Position numbers and translations under genes: made by a program | Shown here: piece by piece, positions 45,198-56,058 of the stretch | Position numbering within the stretch: the stretch's first letter is position 1 | Layout: every line of letters starts with the position of its first letter | NCBI RefSeq assembly: GCF_025907915.1 | Contig: NZ_JAPAAF010000001.1 | Span: 365,229-429,228, forward strand | DNA: 64,000 nt | Direction of reading: 5' to 3' | Source of the DNA: Gaoshiqia sediminis | GTDB taxonomy: Bacteria > Bacteroidota > Bacteroidia > Bacteroidales > Prolixibacteraceae | The notes under the pieces: generated by a model | The model's database searches: none | Seen by the model: only the letters and a program-made list of their open reading frames with translations | Told to the model about the DNA's origin: nothing

Positions 45198-45650
45198 CTA
45201 TTTGGCACGTTTCACCTGGACGGCTGATAAGCCTTTCGGGCCTTTTTCAATCTCAAAGTTTACCAGGTTGCCTTCTTTAATTTCTTCGAGCAACTGGTTG
45301 ACGTGTACAAAAACACTTTCTTTGGTTTCCAGGTCGCGGATAAAACCAAATCCTTTCGACTCGTTGAAAAATGTCACGGTCCCTTTTCTGATTGGGTCCG
45401 GGGCATTTGCCGGGTCAAATTTTGGCACACCAATCTGTATGTCTTCGAGTTTGATCTCTTCTTTTTTGGTGGGATCGGGTGGGGTGGAGCTGATCATGCC
45501 ATTTTCGTCCACATAGGCAATCATGTCATCCAGGCTGGTTTTCTTGTCGTTGTCTTTACGTTCCAGCCTTTTTTGCTCTTTTTCTTTTCTCTTTTTTTCT
45601 TTTTTGTTCCGTACTTCTTTTTTGTTGAATGTTTCTTGTGATCTACCCAT
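45198..45650 (-). CDS. cold-shock-domain protein with charged N-terminal extension
   Basis: The 150 residues end in a cold-shock domain (about 86-148) with RNP1 KGFGFI and RNP2 VFVHV. An N-terminal tail (1-40) made almost only of K, E, R, Q and N precedes it, likely a nucleic-acid-binding or disordered helix. A linker (45-85) joins them. Such extended CSD proteins are common in Bacteroidota. It is the last of four co-oriented RNA/transcription genes (45.2-47.2 kb). Confidence 0.9.
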   Translation of the reverse strand: MGRSQETFNKKEVRNKKEKKRKEKEQKRLERKDNDKKTSLDDMIAYVDENGMISSTPPDPTKKEEIKLEDIQIGVPKFDPANAPDPIRKGTVTFFNESKGFGFIRDLETKESVFVHVNQLLEEIKEGNLVNFEIEKGPKGLSAVQVKRAK

Positions 45651-45688
45651 AGATGAATTTTATTTATTTTTTATGCTTGAATTAACAA

Positions 45689-46555
45689 CTAATATTCTAA
45701 AAATGCATATTTATCCTGCAACATTTTTTTCAATTTGAACAAACTTTTGCTTTTGATCTGTCTCACACGCTCTGTTGACATGTTATGTTCGCAGGCTATG
45801 TCGTGAAGAGAATAGGCTGGTGTCCGGCCTAAACCAAACGACATGGTCAAAATGGATGCCTCTCTGGTCGAAAGTTTATTCAGCGCGCGGCTGATGTTTT
45901 TCGACAAGGATTCTTCCATTAAATGGTTGTCGGGCGAAGGGATATTTCCCGTTTGTACCAAATCATACAGATTAAAGTCGCTCTCGCCGTTGGGCGAAAG
46001 GGGCATGTCGAACGAGATCTGGCGTTTTTTAATATCATTGGCAATTGCCACCTCTTCGTCGGTCAGCTCGAGGTGAGCGGCCAATTCGGCGTTGGTAGGT
46101 TCGCGTTCGTATTTTTGTTCCAGGTAGGGAATGGCTTTTGCAATTTTGTTGATGGATGAAAGGCGGTTTATTGGCAGCCTAACAATGCGGGTTTGTTCCG
46201 AAATAGCCTGGGTTATCGACTGGCGAATCCACCAAACGGCATACGAAATGAACTTGAACCCGCGTGTTTCATCAAATTTTTGCGCCGCTTTTACCAGTCC
46301 CAGGTTGCCTTCGTTTATCAAATCCGGAAAGGAAAGCCCTTGATTTTGATATTGTTTGGCTACTGAAATCACAAAACGTAAATTGGCCAATACCAATTTT
46401 TCAAGAGCAGCCTCATCTCCACCCCGGATTCGCACTGACAGCTCAACTTCCTCTTCGGCTGACACCATGGGATATCTGCCAATTTCCTGAAAATAGCGGT
46501 TAATGGAGTCATCGGTGCGTTGGGTAATTTGTTTTGAAATTCTAAGCTGCCGCAT
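45689..46555 (-). CDS. RpoD-type sigma-70 factor, divergent paralogue
   Basis: A 288-residue sigma factor with the short Bacteroidota primary-sigma architecture. Region 1.2 starts at residue 1 (MRQLRISKQIT...INRYFQEIG), region 2 at about 50-120 (NLRFVISVAKQYQNQGLSFPDLINEGNLGL, GFKFISYAVWWIRQSI), region 3 at about 130-200, and region 4 at about 220-285 (LSTREASILTMSFGLG, TERVRQIKSKSL). Region 4 departs from the housekeeping pattern: HDIACEHNMSTERVRQIKSKSLFKLKKML instead of the usual EEIG...LTRERVRQIKEKAIRRLR. I therefore suspect a second, stress-related factor rather than RpoD itself. It sits among cold-shock genes. Confidence 0.85.
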   Translation of the reverse strand: MRQLRISKQITQRTDDSINRYFQEIGRYPMVSAEEEVELSVRIRGGDEAALEKLVLANLRFVISVAKQYQNQGLSFPDLINEGNLGLVKAAQKFDETRGFKFISYAVWWIRQSITQAISEQTRIVRLPINRLSSINKIAKAIPYLEQKYEREPTNAELAAHLELTDEEVAIANDIKKRQISFDMPLSPNGESDFNLYDLVQTGNIPSPDNHLMEESLSKNISRALNKLSTREASILTMSFGLGRTPAYSLHDIACEHNMSTERVRQIKSKSLFKLKKMLQDKYAFLEY

Positions 46556-46725
46556 TGATCTGTATTTATCAGGAGTTTTCTATTGAAACAGTAATCTATT
46601 TTTATGTTGCTGCCTGCGGGAGTTCATCCTGCATCCAACAATTGAAATCGAAATACCCATTCCTGCGTGATGAACCGGGAACGGGTATCTATTTGGCAAC
46701 CGGCTGAAAAGCAGGCTTTAGTGAG

Positions 46726-46926
46726 TTAGACTGCCGGTTTTACATTCACGGCAACCACACCTTTGGAGCCCTGTTGGGTTTCAAAAACAACTTCCTGGTC
46801 GTTTTGAAGCCTGACAGTTGAGTTGGACAGTCCGGAACGGTGTACAAAAATGTCGTCACCGTGTTCCGGAACAATGAAACCAAATCCTTTGATTTCATCG
46901 TACCATTTTATTTTTCCTTTTTGCAT
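46726..46926 (-). CDS. cold shock protein, CspA family
   Basis: A 66-residue single cold-shock domain (start ATG 46926-46924, MQKGKIKWYDEIKGFGFI) with RNP1 KGFGFI and RNP2 IFVHRS. It likely acts as an RNA chaperone at low temperature or in stationary phase. It lies 10 bases downstream of the RRM protein gene, so they are one transcript. Confidence 0.93.
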   Translation of the reverse strand: MQKGKIKWYDEIKGFGFIVPEHGDDIFVHRSGLSNSTVRLQNDQEVVFETQQGSKGVVAVNVKPAV

Positions 46927-46936
46927 GATGATGAAT

Positions 46937-47188
46937 CTAATATTGTTTTCTTGGCTTTGCCTCGTTAACAACCATTTTCCGGTTTTCCAGAGTGGCTCCG
47001 TTCAGTTCGTTTACTGCCTTGTTGGCTTCTGTTTGGTCATCCATAATAATGAAACCAAATCCTTTGCTTCTTCCGCTGAAATTATCGGTAACCACTTTTG
47101 ATGAATTAACCGTTCCATACTCTTCAAAAATTTCTTTCAGCTCGTCTTCGTTTACCTTGAAATCAAGGTTTCCTACATAAATGTTCAT
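46937..47188 (-). CDS. RRM-domain RNA-binding protein
   Basis: An 83-residue protein made of one RNA-recognition motif: RNP2 IYVGNL at residues 3-8 and RNP1 KGFGFI at about 43-48, followed by the basic tail AKPRKQY. The start is ATG 47188-47186; longer in-frame starts add a non-homologous tail. It is cotranscribed with the csp gene. Rbp-type RRM proteins are abundant in Bacteroidota and may replace absent chaperones such as Hfq. Confidence 0.93.
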   Translation of the reverse strand: MNIYVGNLDFKVNEDELKEIFEEYGTVNSSKVVTDNFSGRSKGFGFIIMDDQTEANKAVNELNGATLENRKMVVNEAKPRKQY

Positions 47189-47418
47189 GTTGTGTAATTT
47201 AAAATTGAAACTTTCTGGATAACATGATTCGCTTGTGCGACCCGCATTGTTTAGGTTTGCTTGTGTTTCCTGCAAAAGCGAGTGAAAATAAAAACAGGCA
47301 GCAGACGAAAAAATCAGTGATCCGAAAATAAAGAATTCAAAAAAAAGAGCCGTGATGAACTAATGAAGCGCAGGAAATTAGTAAATAAAAGCGCAAATTC
47401 TCAAATCTGAATTTCGCA

Positions 47419-47426
47419 CAAAGATA
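47419..47426 (-). promoter_or_regulatory. -7 box of the RRM-csp operon
   Basis: TATCTTTG on the minus strand fits TAnnTTTG. It is the only good match in the gap upstream of the RRM gene; the -33 region is weak. Confidence 0.4.
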
Positions 47427-47578
47427 CGCTTTAATTATCAGATAATTACTACGAAAAGAAATTATCCTTCAATTAATGACAAATGAGGCGCAATTGCCGG
47501 TTAATTGACGTGGGCAATAGGCAGGAGGTGTTGAATGGCTGGAAATTGTCTGATGAAAACTTTGTTGAGCTATATGAT

Positions 47579-47610
47579 AAAAAAAACCGCCCGGATAGAC
47601 GGACGGTTTT
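47579..47610 (-). terminator. terminator of the Lrp-family gene
   Basis: AAACCGCCCG (47584-47593) pairs with CGGACGGTTT (47600-47609) with one mismatch. On the minus strand it is followed by a run of T. It is 23 bases past the Lrp stop. Confidence 0.85.
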
Positions 47611-47632
47611 CGGATTTTATCGGGTATGGTTT

Positions 47633-48115
47633 TTATTTGATGGCTACCTGGCGTTTGAAATCCATTTCCAGTGAAATGAATGTTTCGGTACGCGCAATGC
47701 CTTCAATTTCCTGTAGGTCTTCGTCAATCAGTTTTTTCAGGTGCTTGTTGGTTTTAGTTTGAATTTTGATGAAGATCGCGTATTGGCCGGTTGTGTAATG
47801 GCACTCCACAATCTCGGGGATGGTGCGCAATGCTTCGGCCACTTTGGTGTGGTATTTGGCTTTTTCCAGGTAAATGCCCATGTAGGCGCAGGTGTTGTAG
47901 CCCAGTTTTGACGGGTTTACAATAAATTCACTGCCCGATACAACCCCTAAGTTTAACAACCGCTGCACACGCTGGTGAATGGCTGCCCCGGATACGCCAC
48001 ACTCCCTGGCAACTTCCAGAAACGGAATACGGGCATTTTTGGTAATAAGCCGGAGGATTTTCTCGTCAAGCTCATCAATTTGTGGCAGGGGTTCAATATA
48101 GTCTTGGTTCATCAT
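47633..48115 (-). CDS. Lrp/AsnC-family transcriptional regulator
   Basis: A 160-residue feast/famine regulator. The helix-turn-helix is at about 12-60 (IDELDEKILRLITKNARIPFLEVARECGVSGAAIHQRVQRLLNLGVV). The amino-acid-sensing RAM domain is at about 75-155 (GYNTCAYMGIYLEKAKYH, TGQYAIFIKIQTKTNKHLKKLIDEDLQEIEGIARTETFISLEM). It is monocistronic with its own terminator. Its effector and targets cannot be read from the sequence. Confidence 0.94.
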   Translation of the reverse strand: MMNQDYIEPLPQIDELDEKILRLITKNARIPFLEVARECGVSGAAIHQRVQRLLNLGVVSGSEFIVNPSKLGYNTCAYMGIYLEKAKYHTKVAEALRTIPEIVECHYTTGQYAIFIKIQTKTNKHLKKLIDEDLQEIEGIARTETFISLEMDFKRQVAIK

Positions 48116-48337
48116 ATCAGTTAAAAGTTATCTTTTTAGAAATCGAAATGTAAATGTACTAAAAAATGACATTTATTAATAATAGTAATTTGAAAACACC
48201 TCATTTGTAACAAATCGAAAGTATTTGCCTTTGATTTGGTAAAATAGTACTTCCGATTTCGGGCAGCAAATGTATGACAAATTTTTATATTTCTCAATGA
48301 TATCCGGGGGTCTTGCTAAAATTATATCAGTTAGTTG

Positions 48338-49609
48338 CTAGTCAGTATGTTGCTGTGCCTGGTGATGGATAAATTCGGTGATATCATTCCCGCTGGGATT
48401 TTGGTACACGCGCAGGCCAAATTCGGGAATGATTGCCAATATATGATCGAAAATATCAGCCTGGATGCCTTCGTAGTTGGCCCAGCGCTGGTCTTTGCTG
48501 AATACGTATATTTCGAGGGGAATGCCTTTTTCGGTGGGTTGAAGGTGCCGCACCAAAAAGGTCATTTCCTGGTGGATGTTGGGATTTTGTTTCAGGTAGG
48601 CTTGCAGGTAGTACCTGAAGATGCCGAGGTTGGTTTGGCGACGTCCGTTGTAAATATCGCCTTCAGCAAGCTGCAGTTTTTGGTTGAAGTCGCTGATTTC
48701 CTTCTCTTTTTGGGCAATGTAATCTTTTAGCAGGTGAAAGTGGCTCAGTTTCTCCAGCAGAGGTTGGTCTGCAAACCGAACGCTTTTCATGTCGATGCTG
48801 ATGGATCGTTTGATGCGGCGGCCACCCGACTCTTCCATGCCCGCCCAGTTGTTAAACGACTCCGAAACCAAGGCGTAAGTGGGGATGGTGGTGATGGTTT
48901 TGTCCCAGTTTTGAACCTTCACGGTCGTCAGCGAAATGTCGATCACGGTGCCGTCGGCCCGGTGCGAAGGCATCTCGATCCAGTCGCCGGGCTTTAGCAT
49001 GTTGTTGGCCGACAGTTGGATACTGGCCACAAAGCCGAGAATAGAATCTTTAAAAACCAACAGCAGCACGGCGGCCATGGCGCCAAGTCCGGCGAAAAGC
49101 CCCAGCGGAGATTTGTTGATCAGGATGGAGATTACAAAGATGGTGGCCAGGAAAATGATCAGGATTTGCACCAGCTGCACATAGCCTTTAATGGGGCGGG
49201 TGGCCGCATAGGGCGTGGTCTGGTAAATATCGTTGACCGCGTTGGCCGTGCGCACGAGCGCTAGCGTGAAGATGATCACAAAATAAATACGCACCAGGCC
49301 GTTCAGTATAATAGAGATGAATACGACGCCGCTGAAATCGTACATTTTATAGATGATGAAGGCCGATGAAAGGTGGGCGAGGGCGCTGAATACTTTTCTT
49401 TTAATCAGGAAGTCGTCCCACTCCGTTTTCGTTTTTTCCAGCAGGCGATGTATAACCTTGATCAGGATGGCCCGCGTAATTATTTGTGCCAGGATTGCCA
49501 GAATGAACAGGGCAATCAGCATGATCGAGATGGATGTTATCTCTGCCCAACTGGCCGAAAAATTCAATTGCTGAAATAAATCAATGAAATAGTCCTTTAA
49601 ATGAGTCAT
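48338..49609 (-). CDS. MscS-family mechanosensitive channel, YbdG-like
   Basis: A 423-residue inner-membrane channel. Five membrane segments lie in 1-190. The pore helix and the MscS core follow: NKSPLGLFAGLGAMAAVLLLVFKDSILGFVASIQLSANNMLKPGDWIEMP (about 158-207). The next block, GTVIDISLTTVKVQNWDKTITTIPTYALVSESFNNW, and a large C-terminal cytoplasmic domain are those of E. coli YbdG, a miniconductance channel for mild osmotic downshift. It is divergent from the M64 peptidase. Confidence 0.92.
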   Translation of the reverse strand: MTHLKDYFIDLFQQLNFSASWAEITSISIMLIALFILAILAQIITRAILIKVIHRLLEKTKTEWDDFLIKRKVFSALAHLSSAFIIYKMYDFSGVVFISIILNGLVRIYFVIIFTLALVRTANAVNDIYQTTPYAATRPIKGYVQLVQILIIFLATIFVISILINKSPLGLFAGLGAMAAVLLLVFKDSILGFVASIQLSANNMLKPGDWIEMPSHRADGTVIDISLTTVKVQNWDKTITTIPTYALVSESFNNWAGMEESGGRRIKRSISIDMKSVRFADQPLLEKLSHFHLLKDYIAQKEKEISDFNQKLQLAEGDIYNGRRQTNLGIFRYYLQAYLKQNPNIHQEMTFLVRHLQPTEKGIPLEIYVFSKDQRWANYEGIQADIFDHILAIIPEFGLRVYQNPSGNDITEFIHHQAQQHTD

Positions 49610-49679
49610 CTTGCTTATTTGTTTCTTTGATGATTTTGTGTTTACTTTTATGTTTTAAAAATAATAAATTGCCAGAAGT

Positions 49680-50960
49680 ATGAAACGTATGTTCCCATTA
49701 ATCTTCCTCCTTACGTTGCCTGTTTGGCTGAATGCACAGGTGAGCTTTTCCGCTTATTTCGAACCAGCCAGCCTGCGTGTGGATTACCTGTTGGCCGGTA
49801 CCGACAGCTTGTCCGAAGTGTATCTGGAGCAAATGAAGCGGGAACCTTTCTTCGCGGGCTCAACGGTCAATTTGATCGATGGAAAGAATTACGGTACGTA
49901 CCGGTACCGTGTGTTCGACCTGAAAAGCGGTGAGCTGATTTTTTCGAAGGGATTTTGCCCGTTGTTTCAGGAATGGCAAACAACCGCCGAGGCCAGCAAG
50001 TTGAAGCGAAGCTATTATCAGGTAGCCATGTTGCCCTTTCCGAAGAAAGAAATTCGCTTTACCATTGAGAGCAAGAACCGGGATGGAGATTTTGTACAGC
50101 TTTTCTCAATGGAAATAAACCCGACGGATTATTTCATACTCAATGAGCCTTCTCCAATATATGAGGTTGAAACCGTTCTGAAAAGCGGGAAACCGGATCA
50201 GAAAGTGGACCTGGTATTTCTGCCGGAAGGCTATACGGAAGCGGAAATGGATAAATTTTCAGCCGATGTGGAACGGATGACCAACATTTTGTTTGCTGCC
50301 GAACCGTTTAACCGTCACCGGAGTGATTTCAATATTTACGCGGTGAAAGTACCCTCTGCGCAATCCGGGACCGATGTGCCCGGTGAGGCGATTTATGTAA
50401 ATACGGCATTTGGTTCATCTTTTTATACGTTTGATACGCCCCGTTACCTGACCACCAAAGACATGAAAGCGATCCACGATGCGGCAGCGGCCGTGCCGTA
50501 CGACCACATCTACCTGTTGGTGAACAGCGATCGTTACGGTGGTGGCGGTTTTTATAACTTTCTGTCGGTGACCACGGTCGATCACGAGAAGGCGCCGCAA
50601 GTGCTCGTGCATGAATTTGGGCATGGTTTTGCCGGCCTGGCCGACGAGTATTATTCATCGGAAGTGGCTTACGACGAATTCTACAATAAACGAGTAGAGC
50701 CCTGGGAACCCAACATCACGACGCTGGTTGATTTCGACCGAAAATGGAAAACCATGCTCGATCCGCAAACCCCGGTGCCAACTCCCCGCGAAAGCAAATA
50801 CCGGCATATATTGGGGGTTTTCGAAGGGGGCGGTTATTCGGCAAAGGGCATTTACAGCCCGATGATGAATTGCCGGATGAAAACCAATGAGGCCGAAGGG
50901 TTTTGCCCGGTTTGTCAACAGGCCATTGAGGAAGCAATTTTATGGCATTGCCGGGAATAA
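49680..50960 (+). CDS. secreted peptidase of family M64 (IgA peptidase M64-like)
   Basis: A 426-residue secreted zinc peptidase (signal peptide to about 19, LNAQ). The N-terminal beta domain (about 22-145, peptidase M64 N) has GKNYGTYRYRVFDLKSGELIFSKGF. The catalytic domain (about 165-420) has FLPEGYTEAEMDKF, FNRHRSDFNIYAVKVPS and the zinc motif VHEFGHGFAGLADEYY. The closing block MMNCRMKTNEAEGFCPVCQQAIEEAI is typical of the family. M64 enzymes include an IgA-cleaving member but most targets are unknown. Confidence 0.93.
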   Translation: MKRMFPLIFLLTLPVWLNAQVSFSAYFEPASLRVDYLLAGTDSLSEVYLEQMKREPFFAGSTVNLIDGKNYGTYRYRVFDLKSGELIFSKGFCPLFQEWQTTAEASKLKRSYYQVAMLPFPKKEIRFTIESKNRDGDFVQLFSMEINPTDYFILNEPSPIYEVETVLKSGKPDQKVDLVFLPEGYTEAEMDKFSADVERMTNILFAAEPFNRHRSDFNIYAVKVPSAQSGTDVPGEAIYVNTAFGSSFYTFDTPRYLTTKDMKAIHDAAAAVPYDHIYLLVNSDRYGGGGFYNFLSVTTVDHEKAPQVLVHEFGHGFAGLADEYYSSEVAYDEFYNKRVEPWEPNITTLVDFDRKWKTMLDPQTPVPTPRESKYRHILGVFEGGGYSAKGIYSPMMNCRMKTNEAEGFCPVCQQAIEEAILWHCRE

Positions 50961-51005
50961 GTTGCAGGAATGTTGCTGCCGGAGCTACTGCAATATCAAT
51001 GCAAT

Positions 51006-51080
51006 TTGGGCAGAGCGTCCTACCGGACTTGTTTCGGTATCTCTATGAATCTTAGGGCCTGAAACAAGTTCAGGGTGACA
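51006..51080. repeat. truncated copy of the MITE-like element
   Basis: ACCGGACTTGTTTCGGT and CCTGAAACAAGTTCAGG are the two internal hairpins of the repeat family. The terminal inverted repeats are missing. It lies between convergent genes and may act as a terminator. Confidence 0.55.
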
Positions 51081-51115
51081 CAATTCAGACGATTCTACAT
51101 GGATGTGGCACTGGA

Positions 51116-51703
51116 TTATTCCCGGTTTCCGGGCACTTTGTACCATTTGTTTACCGGTGTCGATGGCGTGTAGGATGACAAATAATCCATCACTTCTTCG
51201 CTGGTTTGGGCAATGTGGTACAGTTCGCGATAGTTGTGTTTGGCGAAATTTTCTTCGAACGAACGCTCGAACTGGCGGAACAAGTCGTCATAAAAGCCGT
51301 TGGTATTTAAGAATACAATGGCCTTGTTGTGGTAGTCGAGCTGCTTCAGGGTAATCACTTCCAGAATTTCTTCCAGGGTTCCAAACCCGCCGGGCAAGGC
51401 CACAAAAGCATCTGCCTGCTCGCGCATGATTGCTTTGCGCTCCATCATGTCTTTGGTGATGTGAAGTTCGCGGGCATGCTCCGATACCAGGTTGTGTCCT
51501 TTTAGCTTTTCCGGAATAATGCCGATCGTGTGGGCCCCGGCTTCAAGGGCTTTTTCGAGCATGGTGTGCATCAGGCCTACATTGGCGCCGCCATTGATCA
51601 GGGTTTGCCCGTTTTGACCGATCAATTTTGCCAGAGAAATGGCCTCGTTTACATACACATTGGCCACCGCATTACTGGAAGAACAAAAGACACAAATTTT
51701 CAT
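51116..51703 (-). CDS. LOG-family protein (TIGR00730 Rossmann fold)
   Basis: A 195-residue LOG-family enzyme, related to cytokinin riboside 5'-monophosphate phosphoribohydrolases. The diagnostic motif PGGFGTLEEILEVITLKQL lies at about 103-121. The upstream block ERKAIMREQADAF carries the conserved arginine, and the N-terminal KICVFCSSS starts the Rossmann fold. In bacteria such enzymes probably hydrolyse nucleoside monophosphates. It is monocistronic. Confidence 0.92.
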   Translation of the reverse strand: MKICVFCSSSNAVANVYVNEAISLAKLIGQNGQTLINGGANVGLMHTMLEKALEAGAHTIGIIPEKLKGHNLVSEHARELHITKDMMERKAIMREQADAFVALPGGFGTLEEILEVITLKQLDYHNKAIVFLNTNGFYDDLFRQFERSFEENFAKHNYRELYHIAQTSEEVMDYLSSYTPSTPVNKWYKVPGNRE

Positions 51704-51731
51704 AATCCCCGATATAATGATAAAAAAAATG

Positions 51732-51861
51732 GGCTGCCCAAAAAGCTATTGACAAAGTCATCCCGAACTCGTTTCGGGATCTTTATCCCGGAGAAACAGA
51801 CCCTGATCCGGCGATTGCCGGACATGGTGACTGAGTTCCTTAGTTAGCTTTTTGGGCAGCC
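51732..51861. repeat. MITE-like palindromic element, copy B
   Basis: A 130-base element with a perfect 17-bp terminal inverted repeat, GGCTGCCCAAAAAGCTA (51732-51748) against 51845-51861. The first internal hairpin (CCCGAACTCGTTTCGGG) is intact and the second is altered. It lies just past the gyrB stop and probably terminates that transcript. Confidence 0.85.
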
Positions 51862-51875
51862 TTAAAAATTCCTAT

Positions 51876-53846
<1,971 letters not shown>

Positions 53847-54033
53847 CTATTATTCTTTGTTTGGTTTATTCAAAATCTTGATATGCCCATCTCTTTTTAG
53901 GTGGATGCGGCCTTGCTTATTTTATCTGCTTGTAAAAGGATTTTCTACTGTTTCACTTCCCTGTGGTGTCGTTTGTCAGGTGAATGATTTTCAGTTGTTT
54001 GCTTTGCATTTTTTTCCTCCGGCAATTAACACG

Positions 54034-54041
54034 CAAATATA
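54034..54041 (-). promoter_or_regulatory. -7 box before gyrB
   Basis: TATATTTG on the minus strand fits TAnnTTTG. It would give a leader of about 180 bases before the gyrB ATG. The -33 region is not a good match. Confidence 0.4.
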
Positions 54042-54104
54042 GCAAAAATATGCAATAAAGCATGGTTTTTATTCCGATGGATGGGGCTAAAAATATCAAC
54101 AAAA

Positions 54105-54245
54105 AATGGCTGTTTGAAAAGTCTTGGGACACATCATCCCGTCCGGCAGTTGCCGGATCGGAATCTCAACATTCGGATCGTCAGACCCTGAAATAAATTC
54201 AGGGCGACGGATGCCGTGAATCTTATGACTTTTCAAGCAGCCATT
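54105..54245. repeat. MITE-like palindromic element, copy C
   Basis: A 141-base element with near-perfect ends: AATGGCTGTTTGAAAAGTC left, GACTTTTCAAGCAGCCATT right (one mismatch). Internal hairpins are GTCCGGCAGTTGCCGGA and CCCTGAAATAAATTCAGGG; the latter is identical to that in copy A. It lies between gyrB and the barrel-protein gene. Confidence 0.82.
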
Positions 54246-54264
54246 GTAAAATTGGCCGGCAGTG

Positions 54265-56043
54265 TCAGAACGAATAGCTGGCGCCAACCAGCAGGTTCAT
54301 GCCTTTTTGCGTGTAGCCCAGCCAGCTTTCGTATTTCTGAAACGCAAAGTTGTTCACCTTTCCCCAAAAGCTTAGTTTCGATGAATATTGATAGTTTAAG
54401 CCGAAGTTTATATCCAGGATCGGATCGATTGTGACGATTGTTTCTTCGCTTTGTACCGGCTCGGTATTGCTGATGACCGGGTCGTAAATAGCTGTTTGAA
54501 CCAAAGCTTTTCGTTTTCCGAACAGGAGAATGTCGGCTGTCAGGCTTAGCGGGCCTTCCGGGTGAAAGTTGAGCGAAGCGCCGGCTTCGTAACCAGGTTT
54601 TTGCCAGGCTTCGGCCAGGTTGTTCAGATCGTATGAATAGAATTTACTGTTTACCAGTAGGCTGAAATCTTTCGAGGCAACAAAGAACAATTCGCCCCCC
54701 AGGGTCAGTTGTTTCATCCGGTCGTACACCACGTCGAAGGTATTCGATTTCAGGAACGGATCTTCGGCCCCCAGGTACTTGTCTTCATGCAGGATGAAGA
54801 AATGTTGGTTTTTAATTTTGGCATAATCGGCCTGGACCCGGAAATTGAACTTGGAGGAGAATTTTCCGCGGAGTCCGGCTGTCAGGATGTAGTTGTATTT
54901 CGTGTTTTTGATGTCCTGATACGGGTTGATAAACTGATTCTCGGCAGCAATGGCCGAGTAGTGGTTGTGCTGTATTTTTCCGTCGGTGCCGGCAAACAGG
55001 GTCAGCATATTTTCTACCGGCGACCACTCGGCTTTTACAAGCGGCGCCAGCATGTAGTCGCCGTCCGAGTCATCGTCCATCACCGCGTAGCTGTTTAGTC
55101 CAACGCGCAGGCTGGCTTCATCGTTGCTGAATAATACGGACGGATTCAGTTTGAACACAAGCTGCTGTTTCTTGCCGTATTCGTCAAAGGCCCGATTAAA
55201 AATACTGTCGGTTTTCAGTACCGTGATGCCGGCATCCAACTGTCCCCAAAATTGGTCAAATTCTTTATCGATCAGGCCGCTCAGTTTTACGAGGTTCTCT
55301 TTTTGCCCGCTTTTAGTGCTAAAATGCTGGTATTGAAAATTGGCTTGATAGAAAAGGTCGGAACGGGGATTTTCATCTCCGGTGAGCTGCACTTCCAGCC
55401 CGCCTTTGGAGAAAGCCTGCTTAAAGTCCCAAAAAGGCATGAGCATTTCTTTTCGCGCATTGGTCAGCGAGTCGCCGGAATAACCGTAATAGCGGAAAGC
55501 CTGTCGAGAAAAATGCAGCTTGGCGTCTAGTGTTGCTTTCCGAAAGTTGTGGGTGGCATAGAGTGCCGCCAGGTTTTCGCTGTGCGGGGCCTTCACTTTG
55601 TCGTCGTTCATCAGCTTAATTTTTCCATTCGACGACAAATGCTTGAAGTGCATGCCGAAGGAGGAACGGCGTCCGGCTTCGGTATTGTAAAAGAGCTCGG
55701 CATAGGGGGTTTGGTAGTTGCCTATGCCGCCTTTTAGCAGGCCGTTTCCTTGTTCTGCTTTGGGTTCGCGGGCCATTTGCGCGGCCTGCACCGGCTCAAC
55801 CGAAAAGGTGGAAAACACGGGCTGCGAGTTGATACGGTAATCGAATACCGGCTTTTCGGCGGCGTTTTGTTTGATCTGCGGAATGTCGTTGATTTTAAAC
55901 GCGTCGGAAATGCTGGGCTGATAGGCCTTTACTACTTCCACTTCCTTGCGCAGGCGGGTGGTGTCTTGTTGTGCTACAGCCAGGTGGGTGGCGCCTCCAA
56001 AGAATGAAATCAGAAAAATATATCGGATGAATGACGTTTTCAT
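54265..56043 (-). CDS. outer-membrane beta-barrel protein (TonB-receptor-like)
   Basis: A 592-residue exported protein (signal peptide to about 24, VAQ). After a short periplasmic stretch (30-95, with KEVEVVKAYQPSISDAFKI) comes a long series of amphipathic strands and a last residue of phenylalanine (GASYSF), as in outer-membrane barrels. The plug domain and TonB box of true importers are not evident, so transport activity is doubtful. It starts 15 bases after the TPR gene and is surely cotranscribed with it. The function is unknown. Confidence 0.75.
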   Translation of the reverse strand: MKTSFIRYIFLISFFGGATHLAVAQQDTTRLRKEVEVVKAYQPSISDAFKINDIPQIKQNAAEKPVFDYRINSQPVFSTFSVEPVQAAQMAREPKAEQGNGLLKGGIGNYQTPYAELFYNTEAGRRSSFGMHFKHLSSNGKIKLMNDDKVKAPHSENLAALYATHNFRKATLDAKLHFSRQAFRYYGYSGDSLTNARKEMLMPFWDFKQAFSKGGLEVQLTGDENPRSDLFYQANFQYQHFSTKSGQKENLVKLSGLIDKEFDQFWGQLDAGITVLKTDSIFNRAFDEYGKKQQLVFKLNPSVLFSNDEASLRVGLNSYAVMDDDSDGDYMLAPLVKAEWSPVENMLTLFAGTDGKIQHNHYSAIAAENQFINPYQDIKNTKYNYILTAGLRGKFSSKFNFRVQADYAKIKNQHFFILHEDKYLGAEDPFLKSNTFDVVYDRMKQLTLGGELFFVASKDFSLLVNSKFYSYDLNNLAEAWQKPGYEAGASLNFHPEGPLSLTADILLFGKRKALVQTAIYDPVISNTEPVQSEETIVTIDPILDINFGLNYQYSSKLSFWGKVNNFAFQKYESWLGYTQKGMNLLVGASYSF

Positions 56044-56058
56044 ACTGCGTGTTTTTTG

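Larger units (their letters stand above)
47189..47632. other. 444-base gap with long leader of the RRM-csp mRNA
   Basis: No gene is supported here. A minus-strand -7 box TATCTTTG (47426-47419) would start a transcript about 220 bases before the RRM start codon, an unusually long leader. Nearest the Lrp gene lies the terminator described separately. Confidence 0.45.
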
